The notes under the pieces were generated by a model, which worked only from the letters and a program-made list of their open reading frames with translations, ran no database searches and was not told where the DNA came from. Made by a program: the position numbers and the translations under genes. 64,000 nt of DNA. It comes from Candidatus Binatota bacterium. Lineage in GTDB: Bacteria > Desulfobacterota > Binatia > UBA1149. Shown here one piece after another: positions 18,801-26,569 of the stretch. The stretch spans positions 1-64,000 of the forward strand of contig DUBO01000042.1 in assembly GCA_012960245.1 (NCBI GenBank). The letters are read 5' to 3'. Numbering within the stretch: the stretch's first letter is position 1; each line of letters starts with the position of its first letter.

Positions 18801-20116
18801 AATGCGGAATTTGCGGTGGTCCTGGGCTGAACCCCGCCGGCTGCTGTGGTAATGAAGCAAGAGATTGCAACAACGTATGCGGCGGAACGGCAGCCGTAGA
18901 TTGCGCCGGGGTCTGTAACGGATCGGCCGCAGTAGATTGCGCCGGACTTTGTGGTGGAAGCGCAGTCCAGGACTGCGCAGGGGTGTGTAACGGAACCTCA
19001 GTAGCAGATTGTGCCGGGGTCTGTAACGGGTCGGCAGCAACAGATTGCGCCGGGGTTTGTAACGGAACTTCAGTAGCAGATTGCGCGGGGGTCTGTAACG
19101 GATCCGCAGCAGTAGATTGCGCCGGACTTTGTGGTGGAAGCGCAGTCCAGGACTGCGCAGGGGTGTGTAACGGAACCGCGGTAGCAGATTGTGCCGGGGT
19201 CTGTAACGGGTCGGCAGCAGCAGATTGCGCGGGCGTGTGTAACGGAACTTCAGTAGCAGATTGCGCCGGGGTCTGTAACGGATCCGCAGCAGTAGATTGC
19301 GTCGGGGTTTGTGGTGGAAGCGCAGTCCAGGACTGCGCGGGGGTGTGTAACGGAGCCGCGGTAGCAGATTGTGCCGGGGTCTGTAACGGGTCGGCAGCAG
19401 CAGATTGCGCGGGCGTGTGTAACGGAACCTCAGTAGCAGATTGCGCGGGGGTCTGTAACGGATCCGCAGCAGTAGATTGCGCAGGGGTTTGTGGTGGATT
19501 GGCAGTAGCCGATTGTGCGGGGGTCTGTAACGGATCAGCTGTGACAGATTGCACCGGACTCTGCGGGGGTACCACGGCAGAGGATGCATGCGGCGTTTGT
19601 GGCGGTGATGGGTCCTCTTGTGCCTCTTGTGATGCTTCGGTACCGCCTGCAAACGGCGCGGTGGGTGATTGCACCGCGACGCTCCCAAGTGGCGCCACGT
19701 GTCAGCCCACGTGCAATGCGGGCTTTTCGCCGAGCGGCGCAACCAGCTGCGATGCGGGCGTCCTCACGGCGGCATCATGTGTTGAAGCGCCCACAGTCCA
19801 GGGCTTGGTGGTGATCACCGGGCCGTCGGCTGTAAATCGCGGAGACCAGGCTACGTTTACCGTAACCCTGACCAACACCGGAACGGCCACCATCAGCTCG
19901 GCTGAAATCAGGTTCAACATCAGTCCCAACCGGCGCGTCCGCAATATCAGCCCCGGCAGGCTCGCGGTGGTCGGAGATGTTCCTCCTGGTGGCAGCGCGA
20001 GCCAGGCCTGGAGCGGACAGGCAGATAAAGAGGGTTCGGCTACCGTGACGGCAGAGGCCTTCAGCGGTGGGGTCAGTATTGCAACCGATACGCGGGCCCT
20101 GACTATAGTGAAGTGA
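15887..20116 (+). CDS. Secreted FG-GAP beta-propeller, PKD and DCAGVCNG-repeat protein
   Basis: The product has 1409 residues from GTG, with AAGGGGG 10 nt upstream. A signal peptide (to about residue 27) precedes seven FG-GAP units (about 65-545), each with a D-x-[ND]-x-DG-x-x-D calcium loop. These would form one complete integrin-alpha-like seven-bladed propeller. An EGF-like Cys cluster (546-605), a PKD domain (608-700) and a jelly-roll beginning FDGFESGNF (705-850) follow. Thirty 12-residue Cys repeats occupy 863-1232. A sushi-like Cys segment (about 1246-1300) and a C-terminal CARDB/DUF11-like domain (1305-1409) end it. It is probably a calcium-stabilised surface adhesin or matrix protein. 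No enzymatic motif is visible. It does not carry the Cys-rich module of its neighbours. Confidence 0.82.
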   Translation: MKRITSALVLFSVTVSLLGISPGSAQQAPGPGGGEVLPVAPGSGSLLVSGLPDSLIESNHVWSGNFSPPNFGSTVADAGDVNGDGYSDIVVGAFGWDTVDGLFDEGAVFVFLGGPGGIVGTDPSTANAVLLGDQAASEFGWSVAGAGDVNGDGYDDIVVGAHHYDSTIAGGTLAVNGAAFVFLGSATGIVGTGPSTAHASIFGPVLDSRLGHAVSGAGDVNKDGFGDIILGMPRLGIPFACTQTNPPTCTIPPNNYQGNGGAALIFLGSVAGITGTGIDDADHVILSYPPGQPAVSGDQVGADVAAGGDLNNDGFDDVLVAAGSYIMAFHGSATGIVGTDPGSADARITSDATISLSAFVTGIGDVNGDGFSDIMISDTGYPTGVTSGGHGAFLVFHGSATGITASSPADADTFIEGDNPIVILGPVQRLGWRMSGAGDVDGDGFDDVIVGGLEYPGSLDREGTAYVFRGSSTGLVGSSLADAYVQLKTGQATAAYAGNNPCFDVAGAGDVNGDGSADVLMGAGCYTAGESQEGVVFVFHGGTGGTNLCAGVTCTASDQCHLAGICNSATGICSDPVSTDGTLCDDGNPATTGDQCSAGVCSGTVSPPTNQAPVANAGADQVVTDSDGNGTETVALDGSASSDIDGTIVTFEWREAGVLLATGGTPLVSLAVGFHTVDLTVIDDAGDSASDTVLVTVAPAPVAAGLAFDGFESGNFTGGTGDWVGGWSRSNARIRNNRNGPHSGTRHVRLRKSAAFLRRTVNLLGASGARLTYWGKGNQFEGSDNVRVKVSVDGGAFVTVETIATSDNIYHFHDIDLAQFAATSDVRIEFDSNMNKGLFFIDDVEIVGLSIPPGTCSGTEVKDCAGVCGGSATEDCAGICNGTSVADCAGVCNGTAVADCAGVCNGTAAADCAGVCNGTAAADCAGVCNGTSVADCAGVCNGTAVADCAGVCGGSAAEDCAGVCGGTTVVDECGICGGPGLNPAGCCGNEARDCNNVCGGTAAVDCAGVCNGSAAVDCAGLCGGSAVQDCAGVCNGTSVADCAGVCNGSAATDCAGVCNGTSVADCAGVCNGSAAVDCAGLCGGSAVQDCAGVCNGTAVADCAGVCNGSAAADCAGVCNGTSVADCAGVCNGSAAVDCVGVCGGSAVQDCAGVCNGAAVADCAGVCNGSAAADCAGVCNGTSVADCAGVCNGSAAVDCAGVCGGLAVADCAGVCNGSAVTDCTGLCGGTTAEDACGVCGGDGSSCASCDASVPPANGAVGDCTATLPSGATCQPTCNAGFSPSGATSCDAGVLTAASCVEAPTVQGLVVITGPSAVNRGDQATFTVTLTNTGTATISSAEIRFNISPNRRVRNISPGRLAVVGDVPPGGSASQAWSGQADKEGSATVTAEAFSGGVSIATDTRALTIVK
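18473..19582 (+). repeat. 36-bp coding minisatellite, 30 units, with 180-bp higher-order period
   Basis: Thirty in-frame units encode DCAGVC[NG]G-x-x-x-x. All are 36 bp except one with a 30-bp insertion near 18800-18870, so 30 x 36 + 30 = 1110 bp, exactly the array length. The variant unit beginning at a GCAGTCCAG stretch recurs at 18961, 19141 and 19321. Successive groups of five units were therefore copied as 180-bp blocks. Confidence 0.92.
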
Positions 20117-20447
20117 TAGCAGCGCCGTAGGTGCCTTTTCGGGCCGGGGCATCTACGACGGTCGTATCGAGTAAGCAGGCGGTTGTGCGCGAGCCGGGCC
20201 CTTTCAGCCTGTTCGTGTGCGCAACATGCAGCGCCGCGTCAAAATCGAGCAGGTCGGGGGGTATTGGCCGAGGGTTGCTTTCCAAGGGGGCTGCCAGCCT
20301 GCGCAGCGCGTTAAAATCAAAGATTGATCGAAAGACGCCAGGCAATCTAGTTTGCCCCGGAACGCCAAGCGAAGCACTACCGGCTGCTAGACTGGGGGGA
20401 CAGGCTCCAACCTGATCGGAGTAATAACAGATACAGTGGAGGTGAAA
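20117..20447. other. Intergenic region upstream of small membrane protein
   Basis: I see no supported gene in this stretch. A short inverted repeat GGCAA/TTGCC (20341-20345 and 20352-20356) is present. A GGAGG ribosome-binding site at 20437-20441 lies 6 nt before the next ATG. No clear consensus promoter could be placed. Confidence 0.4.
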
Positions 20448-20678
20448 ATGCTCGAAGTAGTAAAAAAAGGACTCAAGGAAATAACTGAACTGGGCGTGTT
20501 GCTGGTGGCGCTGGCCATCGTTATGCAGATCCTGTTTGGCCAGGCGGTGCCCTTCGTGGGCGGCGACGTGGTGGCCAACATTACGGGCTTGATAGCCACG
20601 CTCGGAGATAATGGGCTGGTCGGCTTGATGTCCTTGGGGGTCATCCTGTACCTGTTCCAGAAAAAGGGAGCTGCCTGA
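20448..20678 (+). CDS. Small two-helix membrane protein of unknown function
   Basis: The product has 76 residues. ATG 20448 is chosen over the upstream in-frame GTG 20436 because GGAGG sits 6 nt before it and overlaps the GTG context. A charged amphipathic N-terminus (LEVVKKGLKEITE) precedes a hydrophobic helix (about 16-31). A Gly-rich segment with PFVGGDVVANITG leads to a second hydrophobic helix (about 54-70), with a KK-containing cytoplasmic-type end. I do not recognise the family. A strong ribosome-binding site, single-gene unit and strong terminator suggest an abundant protein. Confidence 0.7.
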   Translation: MLEVVKKGLKEITELGVLLVALAIVMQILFGQAVPFVGGDVVANITGLIATLGDNGLVGLMSLGVILYLFQKKGAA

Positions 20679-20708
20679 AGCAGCTGGCTGATTGCTGAGA
20701 AATAATGG

Positions 20709-20740
20709 CGGGCGTCCCTTGCGGGGCGCCCGTTTTTTTT
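20709..20740 (+). terminator. Rho-independent terminator
   Basis: A 10-bp stem (CGGGCGTCCC paired with GGGGCGCCCG, one G-U) with a TTGC loop is followed by eight T residues. It lies 30 bp after the stop codon of the small membrane protein gene. Confidence 0.95.
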
Positions 20741-20894
20741 GTGCTTGAATAACCACCCGCGGGCGCCTGATTGCTTACAGGCGGGGGTGTGCGGCCAACA
20801 ACCGGGGCCGTTGCCGACAGCTGGGAGTAATCCTTCCACGGCCTGGCCGGTCAACTCGACATACCGGGGGGTTACGGCAATCGTCGGCGCCACT

Positions 20895-21695
20895 ATGGCG
20901 AAAACAGCTTTCATCACCGGGGCGAGCTCCGGGATAGGACGCGCGCTGGCCCTTGAGCTGGCTGGGCGTGGTTGGGACCTCGGCTTGGCCGCGCGCAGGG
21001 TACCGGCGCTCGAAGAGCTCAAGGCCGAGATTCTCGCGCGGACAGGAGGCAGCGACCGGCGTGTTGAAACCCGCTCACTCGATGTCACCGACACCGGCGC
21101 GGTACGCGTTGTAATGCAGGATCTGGACGGAGCACTGGGTGGGCTGGACATGGTGGTGGCCAATGCGGGCATAGCCCTCAACCACAAGATCGGCAGCCCC
21201 GGCTTCGAGCGCGATGAGCAGACGATACACACCAACCTGCTCGGCGCCATGGCGACCGTGGACGCGGCGGCCGAGATATTCAACAAGACCGGGGGTGGAC
21301 ACATCGTCGCCCTGTCGTCGGTCGCGGCCTACAGGGGCATGCCGGGGCTGGGGGCTTACTCGGCCAGCAAGGCCGCGCTGCTCAAGTACTGCGAGGCGGC
21401 CAGGGTCGAGCTGCGAGGCCGCGGCACGAGGGTCACGACCCTGCTGCCGGGTTATATAGACACGCCGCTTAACCAGGACGTGAAGTCGAGGCCTTTTCTC
21501 GTCACGGCAGAAGTCGGTGCCAGGCGTATAGCCGACCTCATCGAGCGTGGCGTCAGTACCTCGACGGTGCCGGTCATGCCCTGGAGCGTGTTCGGTTTGC
21601 TCATGCGCGCGGTGCCCAATTTTCTTTGGGACCGCATGCTCGGTGGCCCCATGGTGGGCGTGGAAACCGCGGACGGCGACAACGAGGATGCCTGA
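20895..21695 (+). CDS. Short-chain dehydrogenase/reductase
   Basis: The product has 266 residues from ATG 20895; the longer frame upstream has no dehydrogenase sequence. The NAD(P) motif TGASSGIG is at 8-15, NAG at 90-92, a catalytic Ser at 141 or 142, and YSASK gives Tyr155 and Lys159. The basic ARR after the second strand suggests NADP. The C-terminus (PWSVFGLLMRAVPNFLWDRM) is hydrophobic, as in membrane-associated SDRs that act on lipids or retinoid/steroid-like substrates. The substrate is unknown. Confidence 0.85.
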   Translation: MAKTAFITGASSGIGRALALELAGRGWDLGLAARRVPALEELKAEILARTGGSDRRVETRSLDVTDTGAVRVVMQDLDGALGGLDMVVANAGIALNHKIGSPGFERDEQTIHTNLLGAMATVDAAAEIFNKTGGGHIVALSSVAAYRGMPGLGAYSASKAALLKYCEAARVELRGRGTRVTTLLPGYIDTPLNQDVKSRPFLVTAEVGARRIADLIERGVSTSTVPVMPWSVFGLLMRAVPNFLWDRMLGGPMVGVETADGDNEDA

Positions 21696-21758
21696 CGCGG
21701 CCACCGCAGAGCCCGGGCGGATCCCAATTAAACATTCAAAGCGCGCGAACAGTCATCT

Positions 21759-21786
21759 TACCTAGATCATTGCTATGATCTAGGTA
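21759..21786 (+). promoter_or_regulatory. 11-bp inverted repeat overlapping an extended -10 promoter
   Basis: TACCTAGATCA (21759-21769) and TGATCTAGGTA (21776-21786) are perfect reverse complements around TTGCTA. The spacer and right arm contain TGC-TATGAT (21771-21779), an extended -10 element with 5 of 6 consensus bases. The HupE-like gene starts 85 bp downstream. A repressor or activator bound here would cover the promoter. No T-run follows, so it is not an intrinsic terminator. Confidence 0.6.
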
Positions 21787-21871
21787 GGGCGTCCTCGTGT
21801 GGGGTAGCGCGGCAACGACGAATAGAATGCCCGAACAAAAAAGAAATCACTGGATATCTGCAGGAGTAACC

Positions 21872-22705
21872 ATGAAAGCAATTTGTCTCAGCTTGTTGAG
21901 CTTTTTATTCGGCAGTAATGCCTTTGCCCACAGTATGTCAGAGGCAGACAAAGCCACGGCCCTGGAAGCCGGTAATTGGGAATACCTCGAGCTCGGCGCA
22001 AGCCACATGATAACCGGCTATGACCACCTGTTGTTTCTATTCGGTGTCATTTTTTTCCTTACGCGTTTCAAGGATATCGTTAAGTTCGTAACGGCCTTTA
22101 CTATTGGTCACTCCATCACGCTGGTTTTTGCCACTATCTATCATATCCAGGCGAACTACTTTCTCGTCGACGCAGTGATTGCCCTCACGGTCATGTACAA
22201 AGGCTTCGACAACCTGGATGGTTTTAAGAAATACCTGGGTGTTAAAGCACCTAACCTGGCGTGGATGGTCTTTGCCTTTGGCCTGGTTCATGGTTTTGGC
22301 CTATCAACCCGTCTGCAAATGCTGCCGCTGGCCGAAGAAGGGTTGGTGCTTCGTATTCTTTCATTCAACCTTGGTGTTGAACTTGGCCAGGTTGCTGCCC
22401 TCAGCGTTATGCTGTTCGCACTATCTGGTTGGCGCAAAATGGCATCCTTTAAAAAGTTCAGCAATGCTGCCAACAGCGGGCTCGTTTTTGCTGGTTTTCT
22501 ACTCCTCTTAATGCAGCTGCATGGCTACCAGCACACCAGCCACCCGCACGAATTTTCAATCAACAAGGATGACCTCGCCCACGTGCATAAGGACACGGTT
22601 GCACCGATAGCACCTGATCCGCCCGCTCATGAGGGGCATGAAAAGAAAATCAATCCATCGCCAAAGGGACACAGTCACGGCCATGGCACACCTCATTCAC
22701 ACTGA
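21872..22705 (+). CDS. HupE/UreJ-like membrane protein with His-rich tail
   Basis: The product has 277 residues from ATG 21872, which has CAGGAG 5 nt upstream; the longer GTG frame lacks a signal-type N-terminus. A signal peptide (ends AFA) precedes the HupE/UreJ_2 core. The core has HMITGYDHLLFLFG, an intramembrane-type FTIGHSITL and FGLVHGFGLS, all with conserved His. Six to seven membrane helices are expected. The tail is His-rich (HEGHEKK ... HSHGHGTPHSH). Relatives are proposed nickel or cobalt permeases or hydrogenase/urease accessory proteins. Neither hydrogenase nor urease genes are present here. Its GC content is visibly lower than its neighbours (43% in one 60-base sample). Confidence 0.82.
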   Translation: MKAICLSLLSFLFGSNAFAHSMSEADKATALEAGNWEYLELGASHMITGYDHLLFLFGVIFFLTRFKDIVKFVTAFTIGHSITLVFATIYHIQANYFLVDAVIALTVMYKGFDNLDGFKKYLGVKAPNLAWMVFAFGLVHGFGLSTRLQMLPLAEEGLVLRILSFNLGVELGQVAALSVMLFALSGWRKMASFKKFSNAANSGLVFAGFLLLLMQLHGYQHTSHPHEFSINKDDLAHVHKDTVAPIAPDPPAHEGHEKKINPSPKGHSHGHGTPHSH

Positions 22706-22792
22706 TCCAGGTGGAAATAGCGCAAAAGATTCCCACTAACGGGTTTCTAGAGGGTTGCCGTGATCGACAAAGCAAAGTTCGTAGATAGAGGG

Positions 22793-22882
<90 letters not shown>

Positions 22883-22947
22883 GTTAACAGTATCTTCGGA
22901 GGCCCCGCGTTGAGTGCCCCCCATTGCCGGGTTGTCGGTCAGCCGGT

Positions 22948-24267
22948 TCAGCGGCTGGCCGAGAGCAGTCCGGGAATGGAAAACCAGTCTTCGGCGGCGG
23001 CCGTGTCTACGTCGGGGCCGAGGTCGAGGTACCAGGCCGCCTCGTCCTGAAAGGCCAGCCCGGGTATTGCGACCCTCGTGCCGTGCATGAGCTGGGTGTC
23101 TATGACCGAGTAAGCGTAGGCAAACATTCGTGTCTCGTCGTACTCGAAATCAACCTGTGGGTTGGGGCGCTTCGAAGAGCGAAAACTGAGCATGACCGTT
23201 TTCCACAACTCTTCGCCCTGGTCGTAGAGATCCGACACGCTGACCACGTTGGTTTCCTTGTCCAGGAAGATAACTCGCTTGCTGAACGCGTAGGTCGGCG
23301 ACTTTGATATCCCCTCGATGATGTAGACCTCGGGGCGCATCTCCCACTTTTCGCAGAAGGTCATGCCGCCGTCGCCCTCGCAGGGTTCGGGGGGTAGGCG
23401 CTCGCCGTGTAGCGACAGGTACATGGGCTTGACGCCCAGCAGTCTCCACTCGAACCAGGGAATCTGGCCGGCGTAGCCGCCGAAGCTGTCCACGTCGATG
23501 TCCTGGCCGAACATGGCATCACTGCGCTGGGCGGTAGACATGCGGCGCACCCGCCGCGCGAACGGGATATAGAGCCACGTGTCGTCGTGGCGGCTCTGGT
23601 CCTGGTACCTGAAACTCACTCCACCGACGCCCCTGAGGTCAAAGGGTTCTATGAGCGGGTAAAGGCCGGCCTTGTAGAACACGCTGTCCTTGTTGGGCAG
23701 CAGCAGGGGCTTGGGTTCGTGTACCAGCCTGCCCTCGAAGCGCATCACCCGCAGCCACTCGGGCACGAAGTGCCGCTCCACGTTGTAGTGGTTCTTTCCC
23801 TTCGAGTCGGTGTAGAGGGAGCCGGTGTCGGCATCCATGTAGTTAAGATCCAGCGATTCCGAGAAGTAGATGCTGCGCTCGAAGTTGTACATCACCTTCA
23901 TGGCGGCGCGTGGGTCGTTGGGATCAACGTCCGGAAAAGGCTTACCCGCGACCCAGTTGTGAACGAGGTTATCGTCCTTCAGTTGGACCTGGCTGGAGTA
24001 TTTCTCGGTGGCCTCGGAGTAGATGGCCGGCGGCGGAATGTACTTGTAGGCCACGATGTCCATGGTCATGCCTTGTTCTACGCACCAGCGTACGCCCGGC
24101 GTGATGTAGTCGGCCACCTCGTGCACGTTGCTTTCCTTGATGGTTTCTCCCGGCTGGAGGATACCGGCCTGGGCGCCGGTAGCGGTCAGAAGCAGGGCCA
24201 GCAGTACGGGAAGCACAACCGTAAAAACCGCCGTGACGGGGGCGGCATGGGGTGGAGGGTGATTCAT
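22948..24267 (-). CDS. DUF1329 outer-membrane-associated protein
   Basis: The product has 439 residues from ATG 24267; the frame continues upstream but without signal-type sequence. A signal peptide with a long hydrophobic core (AVFTVVLPVLLALLLTATGAQA) precedes the DUF1329 body. The body includes GGVSFRYQDQSRHDDTWLYIPFARRVRRMS and WEMRPEVYIIEG. DUF1329 proteins have a LolA/LolB-like fold and often accompany DUF1302 barrels and RND/MMPL pumps. Here the gene stands alone, divergent from dnaX, while a DUF1302-like barrel and two MMPL genes lie 30 kb away. A periplasmic lipid-carrier role is inferred. Confidence 0.85.
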   Translation of the reverse strand: MNHPPPHAAPVTAVFTVVLPVLLALLLTATGAQAGILQPGETIKESNVHEVADYITPGVRWCVEQGMTMDIVAYKYIPPPAIYSEATEKYSSQVQLKDDNLVHNWVAGKPFPDVDPNDPRAAMKVMYNFERSIYFSESLDLNYMDADTGSLYTDSKGKNHYNVERHFVPEWLRVMRFEGRLVHEPKPLLLPNKDSVFYKAGLYPLIEPFDLRGVGGVSFRYQDQSRHDDTWLYIPFARRVRRMSTAQRSDAMFGQDIDVDSFGGYAGQIPWFEWRLLGVKPMYLSLHGERLPPEPCEGDGGMTFCEKWEMRPEVYIIEGISKSPTYAFSKRVIFLDKETNVVSVSDLYDQGEELWKTVMLSFRSSKRPNPQVDFEYDETRMFAYAYSVIDTQLMHGTRVAIPGLAFQDEAAWYLDLGPDVDTAAAEDWFSIPGLLSASR

Positions 24268-24437
24268 GTGGGCGATATTGTACTGTTTGTCGATGCAGCG
24301 CAAAGGGGTATCGCGGCTGGGGGGGGGAGGGCTTTCGTTGCCCGTCGGGGCGAACAATGATAGCTGCTTCGAGGCTGGATCGGTGCCGCGCCGCGGGTGA
24401 CGCGGGGCAGCCGGTTTCAGCGATAGAGAACAGGGAT

Positions 24438-26189
24438 ATGGCTTACCAGGTACTTGCAAGAAGATGGCGGCCCAGGACCTTTGCCGAGGTCGTTGGCCAG
24501 CCGCACGTTACCCGTACCCTGGGTGCGGCCCTTGAGCGCGACCGAGTGGGACACGCGTTTCTGTTCACGGGTGTGCGTGGCGTGGGTAAGACCACGGTGG
24601 CCCGCTTGCTGGCGAGGGCTCTCAACTGTTCCGAACGCAAGGGAGCCGAGCCCTGTAACCAGTGCCCGCCATGTACCCAGGCGCTGGCCGACGCGTCGGT
24701 CGACGTCCTCGAGATCGACGGCGCATCCAATAACAGCGTGGACGACGTTCGCGCCATCATCGAGGCGTCGGCCTACCGGCCGGCGGGTTCGCGCTACCGC
24801 GTTTACATAATCGACGAGGTACACCAGCTCTCCAAGGGTGCTTTTAACGCATTGCTCAAGCTACTCGAGGAGCCGCCGGATCATGTGCGCTTCATCATGG
24901 CCACCACCGAGATCCAGAAGATGCCGGCCACCGTATTATCGCGCTGCCAGCGCTACGACTTCCGGCGCATATCGATGACCGACATGGTAGGGCATCTTGT
25001 GCACGTGGCCGAGGTCGACAAACTTGGTGTCGGTCTTGACGCCATTGAGCTCTTGAGCCGCGAGGCCGACGGCAGCATGCGCGATGCCCAGTCGCTGCTG
25101 GAACAGGTGGTCGCGTCGGGTGAAGAAAAAATGGACGCGGCCTTCGTGTCTGATTTTCTCGGCATAGCGGGGCGCGACTCGGTGGCCGCAGTTGTCGAAG
25201 GCATACTCGACGCTGACTGTGCCCGGATGGTAGAGTTGGCGGCACTTTGCCGCGATCGCGGCTACGATACTTCGAACCTGCTGCTGCGGGTCATGGAGCT
25301 GCTGCGCTACGTGACCATAGCGGCCTCGGCCGGTGTCGAGGCCGTGCCCCGCGGAGCCGGCGACGACTATCGACAGCTGGCCGAACGCCTTGCCGACCGG
25401 CGCAGCACGCTCGACCTTCACCGCGTGTTCCAGTGCCTGCTCAAGACCGCCTCGCAGTTGCGGGGCTCGGAATCTCCCGAGCTGGTGCTGGAGATGGGCC
25501 TGCTGCAGGTGGCCTCGCTCGAGCCGGTGGCCATGGCCGCAGAGCTGCTCGAAAGTCTGCGCGATGGGGCCGAAATCCCGCGGCCTGCAGCCCAGGTTAA
25601 GCCGCAAAGCTCGAAGGCTAAAGCTGAACCTCGGAAGGCTGCCCCGTCGAAAGCCACCACTCCAATGGCTGTCAGTCCGAAAGATCCTGCCCCCGTAGAT
25701 GCGGCGCCCCCACTGGGAACGCCGGTCGCGGAGGAGGCAGCAGGGCAGACGGCGCCCGGGCTAGAGAGCGCCGCGACAGCCGCTGAAGGCAGTCACGGCG
25801 AGCGCTGGGAAGGCTTCCTGGCCTCGGTGCAGAACAAGGCAGGCATTGATCTCTACGTGTTGCTCACCAACTGCGAGGTATTGCAGCTCGACACCCACAA
25901 GCTCAGCATCAAGCCGCAGCTGTCTGGCCACCTGCGCCGGTTGGAAGAAAAAGAACTCAGGGGCCGGGTCCTCGAGCTGGCCCGGGGACACTTCGGCGCC
26001 GAGTTGGAGCTCGAAGTACTGGGCCTCAACAACGAGAGTGTTGCCGATTCCTTTTCTGTCAAGACGCTCGAAGCAGGGCGCGACAGCGAGACCGAGGCGC
26101 GAGCCCGCGAGGATCCGTTGGTCAAGGCTGCCCAGGAAATATTGCAGGGGCGCATCGAAAAAGTTACGCGGCTGGATCAGTCAGATTGA
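24438..26189 (+). CDS. dnaX: DNA polymerase III subunit gamma/tau
   Basis: The product has 583 residues from ATG 24438. It is the ATPase of the replicative clamp loader. The N-terminal AAA+ part has Walker A GVRGVGKTT at 45-53, zinc-binding Cys64, Cys73, Cys76 and Cys79, IIDEVH at 124-129, and sensor-1/SRC motif ATVLSRCQRYDFR. An Ala/Pro/Lys-rich linker (about 375-450) leads to a tau-type C-terminal domain. No A-AAA-AAG slippery site for a short gamma form was seen. It heads the conserved dnaX-ybaB-recR operon and is divergent from DUF1329. Confidence 0.97.
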   Translation: MAYQVLARRWRPRTFAEVVGQPHVTRTLGAALERDRVGHAFLFTGVRGVGKTTVARLLARALNCSERKGAEPCNQCPPCTQALADASVDVLEIDGASNNSVDDVRAIIEASAYRPAGSRYRVYIIDEVHQLSKGAFNALLKLLEEPPDHVRFIMATTEIQKMPATVLSRCQRYDFRRISMTDMVGHLVHVAEVDKLGVGLDAIELLSREADGSMRDAQSLLEQVVASGEEKMDAAFVSDFLGIAGRDSVAAVVEGILDADCARMVELAALCRDRGYDTSNLLLRVMELLRYVTIAASAGVEAVPRGAGDDYRQLAERLADRRSTLDLHRVFQCLLKTASQLRGSESPELVLEMGLLQVASLEPVAMAAELLESLRDGAEIPRPAAQVKPQSSKAKAEPRKAAPSKATTPMAVSPKDPAPVDAAPPLGTPVAEEAAGQTAPGLESAATAAEGSHGERWEGFLASVQNKAGIDLYVLLTNCEVLQLDTHKLSIKPQLSGHLRRLEEKELRGRVLELARGHFGAELELEVLGLNNESVADSFSVKTLEAGRDSETEARAREDPLVKAAQEILQGRIEKVTRLDQSD

Positions 26190-26223
26190 TGTCAGCCCCC
26201 GATACCAGGAGAACCTGATCACT

Positions 26224-26559
26224 ATGGCAGAACTCGGAATGCTCGACATGATGAAGCAGGCGCGGAACCTGCAGAAAGAAATGGGTCGCATGCAGGAGCG
26301 TGCCGAAAAACAGCGCGCCACTGCCGATGCCGGCGGGGGCATGGTTACGGTGACGGTGAACGGCCGCATGCAACTGCTCGAGCTGAAGATCGAAGACGCG
26401 CTGGCGGGTTCGGGCGACGCTCGCATGATGGAGGACCTGGTGCTGGCGGCCGTGAACGAGGCGCTGCGCAAGGTGCAGGCAGCGTTAGCCGAAGAGATGC
26501 AGAAAGTAACCGGCGGGCTTAACATTCCCGGCCTCAATATTCCCGGACTCAAGGGCTGA
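26224..26559 (+). CDS. ybaB: YbaB/EbfC nucleoid-associated protein
   Basis: The product has 111 residues. It carries the LGMLDMMKQARNLQKEMGRMQ helix, a central GGGMVTVTVNG beta segment, and NEALRKVQAALAEEMQKVTGG typical of the family. The tail has two copies of LNIPG. YbaB forms DNA-binding dimers. It lies 34 bp after dnaX and 10 bp before recR, the classical arrangement. Confidence 0.95.
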   Translation: MAELGMLDMMKQARNLQKEMGRMQERAEKQRATADAGGGMVTVTVNGRMQLLELKIEDALAGSGDARMMEDLVLAAVNEALRKVQAALAEEMQKVTGGLNIPGLNIPGLKG

Positions 26560-26569
26560 GGCGCGCGGC

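Noticed and set aside
18340-19742. Long minus-strand open frames rich in His, Arg, Pro and Gln across the repeat array
   Set aside because: They are antisense shadows of the 36-bp repeat; the periodic, low-complexity proteins mirror the plus-strand units and no start signals or homology are seen.
20131-20415. 94-codon plus-strand frame downstream of the FG-GAP gene
   Set aside because: No ribosome-binding site, no signal or domain, and composition like non-coding DNA.
25118-25132. Run of six A residues in dnaX as a frameshift site for a short gamma subunit
   Set aside because: The reading-frame context (GAA AAA ATG) is not the A-AAA-AAG heptamer, and codon ~229 is too early for a functional gamma; other A runs in the gene also lack the motif.
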